Positions 35,653-43,623 of a stretch of 43,623 nucleotides of DNA are shown here, piece after piece; the stretch's first letter is position 1, and every line of letters starts with the position of its first letter. The stretch spans positions 1-43,623 of the forward strand of contig JAPSGR010000014.1 in assembly GCA_031177355.1 (NCBI GenBank), written 5' to 3'. The stretch is from Candidatus Nitrosocosmicus sp. Lineage in GTDB: Archaea; Thermoproteota; Nitrososphaeria; Nitrososphaerales; Nitrososphaeraceae. The notes under the pieces were generated by a model. The model was not told the origin of the DNA, made no database searches, and saw nothing but the letters and a program-made list of their open reading frames with translations. Made by a program: the position numbers and the translations under genes.

Positions 35653-36726
35653 TTATGACAATCCCACTTTATTGTTTTCGCCCTCTGCATTTGTCAAATG
35701 ACCAGTGAGAGTAAGAAAGACATCATCTAATGTAGGACTATGAAATGAAATGTTTTCAACTTCGATATTTGCCTCATCTAATTGACTGAGAACCTGTTTC
35801 AATTGGCGTACACCTCCCTTGGTTGCAAAACTTATTTTTCTAGATGTTTTATCAGTACGTAAGTTGTCTTCTCGAATTATCTTAGTAGCTCGTTCAAAAT
35901 CGATATCATTAATAACTGTAATTTCCAGTCGTTCTGACCCAACTCGTAGTTTCAGTTCTTCTGAAGTTCCTTCTGCAATAATCTTTCCCCCATTCATTAC
36001 TATGATCTTATGTGCCAGATGATCAGCTTCATCCATATCCTGCGTGGTAAGGAGTATTGTTGTTCCGCGGGATACTAATTGTTTAATTATATCCCACATT
36101 ATTAAACGGCTTTGAGGGTCAAGGCCTGTAGTGGGCTCATCTAGAAAGAGAATCGGAGGCGAAGCGATCAAGCTAACGGCTAAATCCAGACGTCGTCGCA
36201 TCCCACCTGAATATGTCTTTACGGCCCTATTAGAAGCGTGTACCAAATCAAATAATTCGAGCAACTCGTCGGTTCTTCGATCAATATCTTTGTAACTTAG
36301 TCTATACAGTCTTCCAATCATTTGCAGGTTTTCTCTACCAGTCAAGTATTCATCGAGTGCAGCATACTGTCCAGTCAACCCTATCACACTTCGCACTTTA
36401 TCAACCTCTTTTACTACATCGAAATTATTAATTTTAATAATACCACTGTCAGGCAGTAACAATGTACTGAGGATATGAACTGTAGTTGTTTTTCCTGCAC
36501 CATTGGGCCCCAAGAGAGCCACAACGGTACCTTTTTGAATATTAAAATCAATATCTTTGAGAACTGCAACATTTTTAAAAGACTTTTTCAATCCCGTGAC
36601 AGATACTGCATTCTCAACGGATATGGACCCTGATAATAATCGATCATTATTCTTCTTCTTCATTTCGTTACCCATCTTAATAACCAAACAATCAACTACG
36701 TCCTTTAAAAATGCAAATAATCTCAT
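35653..36726 (-). CDS. ABC transporter ATPase of a DrrAB-like exporter
   Basis: This 357-residue protein carries the full ATPase set: Walker A GPNGAGKTT (about 73-81), signature YSGGMRRRLDLA, Walker B LFLDEPTTGLDPQSR, and the H-loop position as TTQDMDEAD, where Gln replaces His as is common in the DrrA group. A C-terminal domain of about 85 residues (ITVINDIDFERATKI, PTLDDVFLTLTGH) is typical of DrrA. M18 (36675) or M22 are alternative starts giving a shorter N-terminus. The permease gene follows directly, forming a two-gene operon. Confidence 0.92.
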   Translation of the reverse strand: MRLFAFLKDVVDCLVIKMGNEMKKKNNDRLLSGSISVENAVSVTGLKKSFKNVAVLKDIDFNIQKGTVVALLGPNGAGKTTTVHILSTLLLPDSGIIKINNFDVVKEVDKVRSVIGLTGQYAALDEYLTGRENLQMIGRLYRLSYKDIDRRTDELLELFDLVHASNRAVKTYSGGMRRRLDLAVSLIASPPILFLDEPTTGLDPQSRLIMWDIIKQLVSRGTTILLTTQDMDEADHLAHKIIVMNGGKIIAEGTSEELKLRVGSERLEITVINDIDFERATKIIREDNLRTDKTSRKISFATKGGVRQLKQVLSQLDEANIEVENISFHSPTLDDVFLTLTGHLTNAEGENNKVGLS

Positions 36727-37248
36727 TAAGAAAAATGGAAATCTGAATATTCATAAAATAAAGAGAATGATCAAGATTTTTAATAGTCGAGTCATCTAGT
36801 TCTATTAACTTAACCAATTCTTATACTAAGATGGTTTGATATAAAAATCATTAAGGGATAAAAAGTATAGTACTTATTTGTACAATGCCTCGATATGTAT
36901 TTCACTAATCTTATAATGCAATAACAGGTATTAATTTAGAGGGAAGTTATACCATATTATAATAATATGTAGTAACAAGATATTATTGTCAAATAAGGAT
37001 AATTGATATTATTAGTTATCTCATATAGAAAGTCACACATATTTATGAAATTTTAAAATTATAGTTTATTTTGACCTAGTCACATTAATAAATCGTACAA
37101 ATACAATAATAGATAATTTCCAAATCATAGTTTCATAACTATGTGATAATTGGTATCAATTTGTGTGGTTTGAATAAGCACAATAATGAATCCATATTAG
37201 GTGGTACTAATATGTACGAACTAACATATACAATAATTCTCTCATTAA
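36727..37248. other. Intergenic stretch
   Basis: AT-rich spacer before the decayed secreted-protein gene. No intact gene seen. Confidence 0.4.
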
Positions 37249-37710
37249 AAAAATATATTTACAAAAATTACTTTTATAATTGGATTCACTACACTGTTCC
37301 TAACAACAGTTATATTATCGATAGGTAATTCTGTAGTGGTTCAAGCACAGCAGATAAACTCCACAACAGTAATACTCAATCACACTCAAACCGATTCTAT
37401 GGGCAATTTAAGCTGGATAAATTCCGAGGATTAGTCAATTACCGGATTAAACAGATCTAATCCGGCTTTTAGTGCCATAATAGAAATGTTCAAGCCAAAC
37501 GGATGCGCAAGACATAAAAATGAAGTTAGCAATTTTGACCTTACTGAAATATCTATAGATAAGGCCGATGTCACAAATTTTAATGGGACCCTGACTATTA
37601 CCCCCAGAGATAGCCCTATTATAGATTCGGTTACTGTAATAGTATTCTCAAATGAAATTGTTGATGTTTACTTTGACCCAGAAAGAATAGGAAATCACTT
37701 TGAAAATTAA
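37249..37710 (+). pseudogene. Decayed secreted-protein gene related to 29541-30080
   Basis: The frame opens after a stop at 37246 with no ATG, GTG or TTG, then encodes a good signal peptide (IGFTTLFLTTVILSIGNSVV then VQAQQ). It runs to an in-frame TAG at 37432-37434 (SWINSED*SITGLNRS) and continues in the same frame to TAA 37708-37710. The later part (FNGTLTITPRDSPI, VDVYFDPERIGNHFEN) aligns with FNGTTTITFSDGPV and the NNHFG region of the intact minus-strand gene. A lost start codon plus a nonsense codon indicate a dead paralogue. Confidence 0.68.
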
Positions 37711-38084
37711 TCGATATGAAGGATACGAAAATAGATAATGCGATTAGAAGATAAAAACAGTCTCCATTCCATTTTTTGTAAATTTTATTTTTTTCAAACT
37801 GATATTGTCGCACAAGATTATAAATAATTTTGTCACTATGCTTAAAGGTCACAAATAAAGAGGATAGTCTACTTATTGTTATACCAGGTAACAAAAAAGG
37901 CTCAAAGTAAATCGAAAGAGCGTATAATAACAATAATAAAATAAGATAGAGAGAAAATATTCGTTAGTAATCAACTGATGAGCATATAGAGCCTCAATTC
38001 TAATTGCCTACAAATTTTATCTCTTGGATATATTGACTCTGATGATATACCTTATCGATATTTTTGGTTTATCTATATACACAA
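37711..38084. other. Convergent spacer
   Basis: AT-rich. A minus-strand frame at 37631-37933 overlaps the pseudogene and is not convincing. Confidence 0.35.
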
Positions 38085-39938
38085 TCAGCCTTCTTCGTCT
38101 TCATCACTGGAGGATTCGTCTTCATCACTGGAGGATTCGTCTTCATCACTGGAGGATTCGTCTTCATCACTGGAGGATTCGTCTTCATCACTGGAGGATT
38201 CGTCTTCATCACTGGAGGATTCGTCTTCATCACTGGAGGATTCGTCTTCATCGGAATCGAATGAACCTGTCCCAACACCGCTAACGACTACCTCTCCGAC
38301 CATCGTGGGATGGTATATACAATAATATTCGAATTCTCCAGGGTCATTAAAGGTAAGGGTATAGTATTGATTAGGAATTATAGCGTCAGAATCAAATAAA
38401 CTACCTTCATCCGGATCACCATCTCGACCAGATGTTACTGTGTGAGAGATAGTGTCTCCGTTGTACCATGTTATGGTTTGACCAGCTTCAATTTCTATTG
38501 GTTCTGGTGAATAAGAATTGTCACCATCTATTCCCAGTATTACTGCAGGGATGGATTGGTTACGTGATGCTTCCTGTTCGGCAGATACAATAGGTGGAGC
38601 CCTAGGCATAATACTATCAGTTATTGGCAATATTCGAAAGATAGAACCAGTATAGCTTAATACGTACAAGTATCCATCAGGACCTACTTGTATATCAGTA
38701 ATGCCACCAAAACCTTGCCCAAATATTAGAGGTTGATTCTCCTTTGGATCTTCAACTGTATTATCCTGCAATGCTGCTGTATTACCCACATACGTGTCGT
38801 TTATGAAAATGGCATCTCGATCTTCATTAAGCGTAAATCTGTACAATAAACCATTATTAATATCTCCTACAAACATGTTGTTCGCATAATCATCACCCAA
38901 TCTATGAGAGTTTAGAAATTTCAGAGCAGTTATACCTACAGGCCATTCCCACACAAACTTTGGATCGGCATACTGACTACTTCCAAAATACACTAGATCG
39001 CTCACAGTAGTTCCATGACCTAATATATCATCCGCTGCAAATCCCTGAATCTGGTACCATCCACTATTAAATCCAGGAAAAACTAGATTAATTTCGTCAC
39101 CACCGGTAGGCCCATTTTCGGTATCCCATAAATTGCCCGTTAATGGATCAAAATCCATTCCAAAGCTATTACGTATTCCCATAGAATAGTAAACATTTAG
39201 GGGCAAACCTTCACCAAAAATAGGATCATCGGGATCAACAATTCCACCATCTTGGGTGATCCTTAATACTCCGCCTAAACCATTAGGTGCCGGTCCATCA
39301 ATGATATTTTGAGCCTGAGTTCTGTGTCCACCAACTTCTCCTACCATATAATAAACATTATTATCAGGACCAATCCGGATTTTACCTCCATTGTGTTCAC
39401 CCCTTCCATTTGGTGGAGTGGCAGTTAAATCTAATAATAATACAGGATTAATCAATTGACCATCCACAAACTCGTATCGATATAACCTGTTACCTAATGG
39501 ATCAACAAACCTGTCAACATCACTGCCGTCAACACCATCACCTGATTCGGTATAAGAAAGAAAAACATATGTTTTCCCATCTGGTTGCTTTGCTATTGCA
39601 ATACCTAATAATCCTCTTTCGATGGCATTAGCTACCGGCACATCAAGAACTGGTTGCGGAAATACAACGCCGTTTGTAACTCGCTTCACTTGACCGGTGT
39701 TCTTTTCAGTCACCAGTATATCATTGGGTCCTAGAAACGCCATACTTGTAGGGAAATCCAAATCATTTGCTACCTCCTCAACGGTAAGGGTATCATCGTT
39801 TACTGTAGGACCCGTCGGGGATAACGGTGCTTTTGCGTAAGCACCATAAGAAAATTGAACATAAGAAGAAGTGATGGAAGAAATTAGTATTAAAGAAATA
39901 GCGAAAAAGGCAATCAGTGGTTTTAGTCTGCTAAACAT
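38085..39938 (-). CDS. Secreted GSDH-family dehydrogenase fused to a cupredoxin and acidic repeat tail
   Basis: This 617-residue protein has a signal peptide (to about 33). The GSDH propeller (about 50-440) shows DFPTSMAFLGPNDILVTEKN, GRGEHNGGKIRIGPDNNVYY, MGIRNSFGMDFDPLTGNLWD, GPTGGDEINLV and FNSGWYQIQG. A type-1 copper cupredoxin (about 465-555) carries His499 (TISHTVTSG), Cys540, His543 and Met546 (CIYHPTMVG), the full ligand set. The tail is (S)DEDESS repeats. The design suggests sugar or aldehyde oxidation with electron passage to the fused copper domain, outside the cell. PQQ use and the substrate are inferred from the family. Confidence 0.9.
   Translation of the reverse strand: MFSRLKPLIAFFAISLILISSITSSYVQFSYGAYAKAPLSPTGPTVNDDTLTVEEVANDLDFPTSMAFLGPNDILVTEKNTGQVKRVTNGVVFPQPVLDVPVANAIERGLLGIAIAKQPDGKTYVFLSYTESGDGVDGSDVDRFVDPLGNRLYRYEFVDGQLINPVLLLDLTATPPNGRGEHNGGKIRIGPDNNVYYMVGEVGGHRTQAQNIIDGPAPNGLGGVLRITQDGGIVDPDDPIFGEGLPLNVYYSMGIRNSFGMDFDPLTGNLWDTENGPTGGDEINLVFPGFNSGWYQIQGFAADDILGHGTTVSDLVYFGSSQYADPKFVWEWPVGITALKFLNSHRLGDDYANNMFVGDINNGLLYRFTLNEDRDAIFINDTYVGNTAALQDNTVEDPKENQPLIFGQGFGGITDIQVGPDGYLYVLSYTGSIFRILPITDSIMPRAPPIVSAEQEASRNQSIPAVILGIDGDNSYSPEPIEIEAGQTITWYNGDTISHTVTSGRDGDPDEGSLFDSDAIIPNQYYTLTFNDPGEFEYYCIYHPTMVGEVVVSGVGTGSFDSDEDESSSDEDESSSDEDESSSDEDESSSDEDESSSDEDESSSDEDESSSDEDEEG
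38095..38241 (-). repeat. Perfect 21-bp tandem repeat, 7 copies
   Basis: TCGTCTTCATCACTGGAGGA plus T is repeated seven times without mismatch, with a degraded eighth copy to about 38252. On the minus strand it encodes the acidic seven-residue unit SSSDEDE at the C-terminus of the fusion enzyme. Confidence 0.95.
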
Positions 39939-40493
39939 TGGTAAGTCTATTGATATAAAGAATAATTTTAATTTAATTAAGGTTTCGTAATATTGTGCGA
40001 AAAGATTATCCGAAAAGCCTAATTATCAGTTATTGAAAGGTCTATCTTCCATGAAATTCCATCACTATACAAAAGTTTGAATATTCCCCATATCTCCAAA
40101 ATTTAACATTTTCAACAAAAATTCGCATTTGTAATCAAATTTATGAATCATCCGCGAGATTGAATCTGACTATTATATAACAAAATCCATTTCAGTCTAA
40201 TTTGTATGTTGAATATATGTAACATGATTTTCACCTTGTAATTCCATCTTTCGTATTTCATACGGATAACGATTTGATAACTAATTCCAAAACAATATAC
40301 ATCTATTTTAGCTCTTGTATATAGCCAAAAAAGAAATGCGAAATTTAAAAAAGGTGCCAAAGTATCAGATATTTTAAACATAATATTAATAAAGAGTAGA
40401 TCTTTTTTCAAAAATTGAAGACCAAGTAATACGGAGAAAACCTTAGACAAAGACTAAAATGAAAATTAAAGATAAATCAATAATGAGATAAAA
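39939..40493. other. Intergenic stretch
   Basis: A 100-codon minus-strand frame at 40148-40450 has no family features and unlikely composition. Otherwise nothing recognised. Confidence 0.4.
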
Positions 40494-41483
40494 TTAATCC
40501 TTCTTTAAAAAATATATCTCATTTTGGCCGGTAACTGTTAACCCGGAGTGTGGACCTCCACCAACCGCTAAAATTTTATCATCAATAGAGGCCACACCTA
40601 GTCCATGTCTAGCAGTAGGCATAGGGGACTCTATAGTCCAGGTATCAGTTTTTGGATCATAGCGTTCATTGTTACCGAAGGTTCCTTGATTTTGTTCTCC
40701 GCCTAGAACGTAGATTAAACCATCAACAGAAGTTGCACCGATACCACTTCTTTTCGACGGCATAGGGTTAAGATCTTTGGTCCATTTATCTAGTACAGGA
40801 TTATACTTTTCTACAATATCGACATTTACTAATGAACCAGTAATTCTTCCTCCAATGACATAAATTTCCCCATCAACAACTGCAGACGCAGCATGATGTC
40901 TAGCTGTTGGCATATCAGAAAGAATAGTCCAATTTCTCGTCACTGGATCATATCTTTCTACAGTGGCAAGGGCATCACCACGAATATCTCCTCCCATCAC
41001 GTACAACTTATCAGCAACAAAATTTGCTGTCGGTGAACCCCGCTTGGTTGGCATTGCCGGCGCATTGGTCCAATTATTAGTAATTATATCGTAGATAAAC
41101 ATCTTATTACTAGGAATCCAGTCTCCTGTATATCCCCCTATAACGTAAACTTTTCCATCGTTTATAGCTGATGAAGCATGATGTAATGTAATAGGTAAGG
41201 GTTCTATTTTTTCATTCCAGGTATTACTTGGAACATTGTATGCTTCGATCAAATTTGAAGTTTTACCATCTGCAGTAAAGCCTCCAATTACATATAAAGT
41301 ATTATTAAAAGTAGCTGCAGTAACTTCAGTTCGGGGATTAGGCATAGGCGTGCCCACTATCCACGTTCCACTTTCATCTAAACTTTGAGCTGCGGCATTA
41401 GTGTAGTTATCCATTACTGCAATTAGGTACACGCCAATACATACCCCAAAGATCAAAACATAACAACAACACTTAAAACTCAT
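40494..41483 (-). CDS. Secreted six-bladed Kelch propeller protein
   Basis: This 329-residue protein has a signal peptide (to about 33). Six Kelch motifs follow at about 50-residue spacing, each with a hydrophobic-x-YVIGG-type strand: LYVIGGF, VYVIGGY, LYVMGGD, IYVIGGR, IYVLGGE and ILAVGGG. Each is followed by a Y/N-x-W strand (NTWNEK, NNWTNA, RNWTIL, DKWTKD, DTWTIE) and PMPTxRxxxxA. The propeller is complete and needs no partner to close. Kelch propellers bind proteins or sugars; some are oxidases (galactose oxidase-like), but no copper ligands are evident. Surface binding is the safest reading. Confidence 0.9.
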   Translation of the reverse strand: MSFKCCCYVLIFGVCIGVYLIAVMDNYTNAAAQSLDESGTWIVGTPMPNPRTEVTAATFNNTLYVIGGFTADGKTSNLIEAYNVPSNTWNEKIEPLPITLHHASSAINDGKVYVIGGYTGDWIPSNKMFIYDIITNNWTNAPAMPTKRGSPTANFVADKLYVMGGDIRGDALATVERYDPVTRNWTILSDMPTARHHAASAVVDGEIYVIGGRITGSLVNVDIVEKYNPVLDKWTKDLNPMPSKRSGIGATSVDGLIYVLGGEQNQGTFGNNERYDPKTDTWTIESPMPTARHGLGVASIDDKILAVGGGPHSGLTVTGQNEIYFLKKD

Positions 41484-41995
41484 ATGTATAATTTACAAAG
41501 ATCTAATATAAAAGAAGTGACAATACTCAAAATTGATAACAAACATGATCAGGAGATTCAGGGTTATCCTTAAAGAATATATCACAAGTACCTGAGAACT
41601 CATGTATGCAGTCCACTTTCAAGTGCATCAATCAAATAAACGAAAAAACTTTTGTTAACTCCTAATATTTGTATTCCCAAATCGTGATACGCTTAGTTTT
41701 ACATTATTCCTATAGGAAGATAACATAAAGCCAGATAATCGCAATGGCCTGCAAGTACCTGTTCTTAAAGTAATATTGTTACTATCAGCGTAAATATGAT
41801 ACCCCACAAGGATTTATATTAACATACATATGTTACTATTGATCGTAACTAATAAACCAACTGATACAAAGTAAAAAAGAATAAGAAAATTGATTTATGT
41901 TCAAGATATGCCATGGAGCCCAATAGCAAAGGTTAAATATATGCACCCATAAAAATTAGAATTATTATATCACATTATTAAATTATAATGTATAT
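41484..41995. other. Divergent control region of Kelch protein and mpgS
   Basis: AT-rich. Inverted arms GTTAC and GTAAC at 41832-41849 and the TATA-like box at 41983-41990 are the only notable signals. Confidence 0.4.
41983..41990 (+). promoter_or_regulatory. TATA-like box of mpgS
   Basis: TTATAATG lies about 25 bases before ATG 42011, the expected spacing for a leaderless transcript. It is too close to GTG 41996 to serve that start. Confidence 0.4.
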
Positions 41996-42010
41996 GTGGA
42001 TATAACACAG

Positions 42011-43231
42011 ATGAGATTAGACTTTCCGCCAAAACATACTGAAATAATAGGTGCAGTAAAGATTCACTCACTTCAGAAAATATATGAAATAGATTCAGGA
42101 AATATTGCGAACTCTAAAAATCAGCAAATTAACAATTCTACAATAGCGTTTGACCACAAGGACCTTTCGAAAATATGTACAGACATGGCCATAATAATCC
42201 CGGTAAAAAACGAAAAATTAAGCTTACTGGAAGGCGTATTGAGCGGCATTCCAAACGAATGTCTGATCATCATTGTATCAAATAGCCAAAGGACACCAGT
42301 TGATAGATATGCCATGGAAGTAGAGATGGTAAAGCAGTTTTCTCAATTTTCAAATAAGAGAATCTCGATCATACATCAAAGAGATCCTAATCTTAGCAGG
42401 ATATTTCACAAGATTAATTACACCTCAATTTTGGATCAACACAGCCAAGTTCGTCGTGGAAAGGCGGAAGGAATGGTAATTGGAATATTGCTATCTAAGA
42501 TGCAAGGGAAGAAATATGTCGGATTTATTGATAGCGATAACTATTTTCCTGGAGCGGTAAATGAATACGTTAAAATATTTGCATCAGGATTTGCAATGTC
42601 AAAATCACCTTTGAGTAACATACGAGTCTGTTGGAGATCAAAACCGAAAATTGCAAATAACAAGATTTACTTCCCGCGGTGGGGACGAGTCTCTGAACAC
42701 AGTAACAAGTATTTAAATGATTTAATTTCTTATATTACAGGCTATGAGACAGATATAATCGCAACAGGTAATGCAGGTGAACATGCAATATCCATGTCAC
42801 TCGCTGAAAATATGGAATTTGCAAGTGGATATTCAGTAGAACCCTATGAACTAATTAACATACTAGAAAAATTTGGAGGAATAATAAAAGACTCTACGAG
42901 AGTCCATAAAGATAACGTAGAAATATTTCAAATCGAAACTAGAAATCCTCACTTCCATGAAAATAAGGGCGATGAGCATGTTGCAAGTATGCTTCAAGAA
43001 TCTCTTACGGTAATCAACAATAGTAAGATTTGCAATACTGATATCACTAGAGATATCAAAAATCATTTGCTCGTCTTACAGCAAAAAACTAACCCGATTA
43101 GTTCAAAGTTTAACGGCAGTACAACTAATCATTTAATGGAACCAATCAAAACAATTCCCATAGATAAATTTAATGAGCTAGTAATCGACAGTCCTAAATT
43201 ATTACAACATTTTAATGCCAGTGAATTGTAG
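42011..43231 (+). CDS. mpgS: Mannosyl-3-phosphoglycerate synthase
   Basis: This 406-residue GT55 enzyme transfers mannose from GDP-mannose to 3-phosphoglycerate, the first step to the osmolyte mannosylglycerate. The N-terminus MRLDFPPKHTEIIGAVKIHS from ATG 42011 lines up with the start of Pyrococcus MpgS, so the upstream GTG at 41996 is less likely. Key parts are AIIIPVKNEKLSLLEGVL, IIIVSNSQRTPVDRY, RRGKAEGM, the metal-binding FIDSDNYFPGAVNEY (Asp174-Ser-Asp176), RWGRVSEHSN, TGNAGEHA and ETRNPHFHENKG. No phosphatase (MpgP) gene is next to it, so it must lie elsewhere or another phosphatase serves. Family certain. Confidence 0.96.
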   Translation: MRLDFPPKHTEIIGAVKIHSLQKIYEIDSGNIANSKNQQINNSTIAFDHKDLSKICTDMAIIIPVKNEKLSLLEGVLSGIPNECLIIIVSNSQRTPVDRYAMEVEMVKQFSQFSNKRISIIHQRDPNLSRIFHKINYTSILDQHSQVRRGKAEGMVIGILLSKMQGKKYVGFIDSDNYFPGAVNEYVKIFASGFAMSKSPLSNIRVCWRSKPKIANNKIYFPRWGRVSEHSNKYLNDLISYITGYETDIIATGNAGEHAISMSLAENMEFASGYSVEPYELINILEKFGGIIKDSTRVHKDNVEIFQIETRNPHFHENKGDEHVASMLQESLTVINNSKICNTDITRDIKNHLLVLQQKTNPISSKFNGSTTNHLMEPIKTIPIDKFNELVIDSPKLLQHFNASEL

Positions 43232-43374
43232 ATAGGCGATTTCTACTCGGAACTTCCATATATATATTATTAGAAACTAACACAAATAATTTTTTGACTC
43301 AAGTGGTCATTAGTATTTCAATATATAGAATCTAATACAAGTTTTTATTGCTCATCTTCAGATTCTAATTCTAT

Positions 43375-43623
43375 ATGCTTAGTATACCGATCATTTTTGT
43401 ATTAGTCTTCACAATTGGAACTTTATTAACTGCATTTACCATACCCTCAGTACAAGATGTAAAGGCGAGCACAGATAATCAAACCGCTTTTAATTCTGAA
43501 AACTTTAACACCGATCAACTAGTTGCAAATAACACAGCAGTTGCAAATAACACAGCAGTTGCAAATAACACAGCAGTTGCAAATAACACAGCAGTTGCAA
43601 ATAACACAGCAGTTGCAAATAAC
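43375..43623 (+). CDS. Secreted protein with VANNTA repeats (5' part only)
   Basis: The ATG frame encodes a signal peptide (about 3-30; IPIIFVLVFTIGTLLTAFTI), a short linker and then VANNTA hexapeptides that run off the right edge. Each unit has an Asn-Asn-Thr sequon, so an N-glycosylated surface stalk is plausible in an archaeon. Total length and any C-terminal domain are unknown. Confidence 0.75.
   Translation, partial: MLSIPIIFVLVFTIGTLLTAFTIPSVQDVKASTDNQTAFNSENFNTDQLVANNTAVANNTAVANNTAVANNTAVANNTAVANN
43522..43623 (+). repeat. Perfect 18-bp tandem repeat, at least 5.7 copies
   Basis: The unit GTTGCAAATAACACAGCA is repeated without mismatch to the window edge and keeps reading frame (VANNTA). 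Total copy number is not visible. Confidence 0.93.

Noticed and set aside
38024-38284. Repeat-rich frames LHHWRIR and FVFITGG across the 21-bp array
   Set aside because: They are other-frame readings of the SSSDEDE repeat in the large minus-strand gene.
40148-40450. 100-codon minus-strand frame
   Set aside because: Very AT-driven residue use, no motif, and no promoter or terminator pattern.
43522-43623. CRISPR array at the right edge
   Set aside because: The 18-bp units are contiguous with no spacers and stay in one reading frame, so it is a protein-coding tandem repeat.

Overview
This looks like a chromosomal segment of an ammonia-oxidising thaumarchaeon (Nitrososphaeria), most likely of the Nitrososphaerales and perhaps close to Candidatus Nitrosocosmicus. 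That placement is an inference. It rests on low G+C, archaeal-type proteasome alpha and beta subunits, a mannosyl-3-phosphoglycerate synthase, many small secreted Asn/Thr-rich proteins, ChaB, Dps-like and DUF2243 proteins, TATA-like boxes close to start codons, and few Shine-Dalgarno sequences. I see no rRNA, tRNA, CRISPR array, transposase or integrase. Intact genes cover only about 58 % of the window. The rest is AT-rich spacer plus at least three decayed genes.

Layout. 1-7.6 kb: the end of a Met-rich protein, a LEA/CsbD-like small protein, a secreted protein ending in 12 NDN repeats, a stand-alone ATP-cone protein, two divergent CPxCG zinc-ribbon proteins, ChaB, a DHFR/RibD-like reductase and the first member of a coiled small-protein family. 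8.3-14 kb: a methyltransferase, a DUF2243 membrane protein, a Dps-like ferritin, the second coiled-family member, a broken gene and a secreted metallo-beta-lactamase-fold hydrolase. 15-21.7 kb: a GIY-YIG-like protein, a membrane-anchored unknown, a small possible winged-helix protein, a radical SAM lyase-like enzyme, and two N/Q/S-rich repeat proteins in opposite orientation. These last two flank a flavin reductase and the fossil of another one. 22-31.9 kb: a GSDH-family propeller, a membrane-fused spermidine-synthase-like protein, a receiver domain and several secreted unknowns. 32-36.7 kb: a proteasome beta/alpha operon, a winged-helix regulator and a DrrAB-type ABC exporter. 37-43.6 kb: a dead secreted-protein gene, a GSDH-cupredoxin fusion with an acidic repeat tail, a Kelch propeller, MpgS, and the start of a VANNTA-repeat surface protein.

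Two themes stand out. The first is stress protection: mannosylglycerate synthesis, LEA-like protein, Dps, ChaB and an exporter. The second is an elaborate exported proteome, in which three proteins end in, or contain, exact in-frame tandem DNA repeats and two carry curlin-reminiscent repeats. The strongest candidate for something undescribed is the 32.0-33.3 kb proteasome pair. Its beta subunit keeps the catalytic residues and has no propeptide, whereas its alpha subunit appears to have lost all four conserved gate residues.
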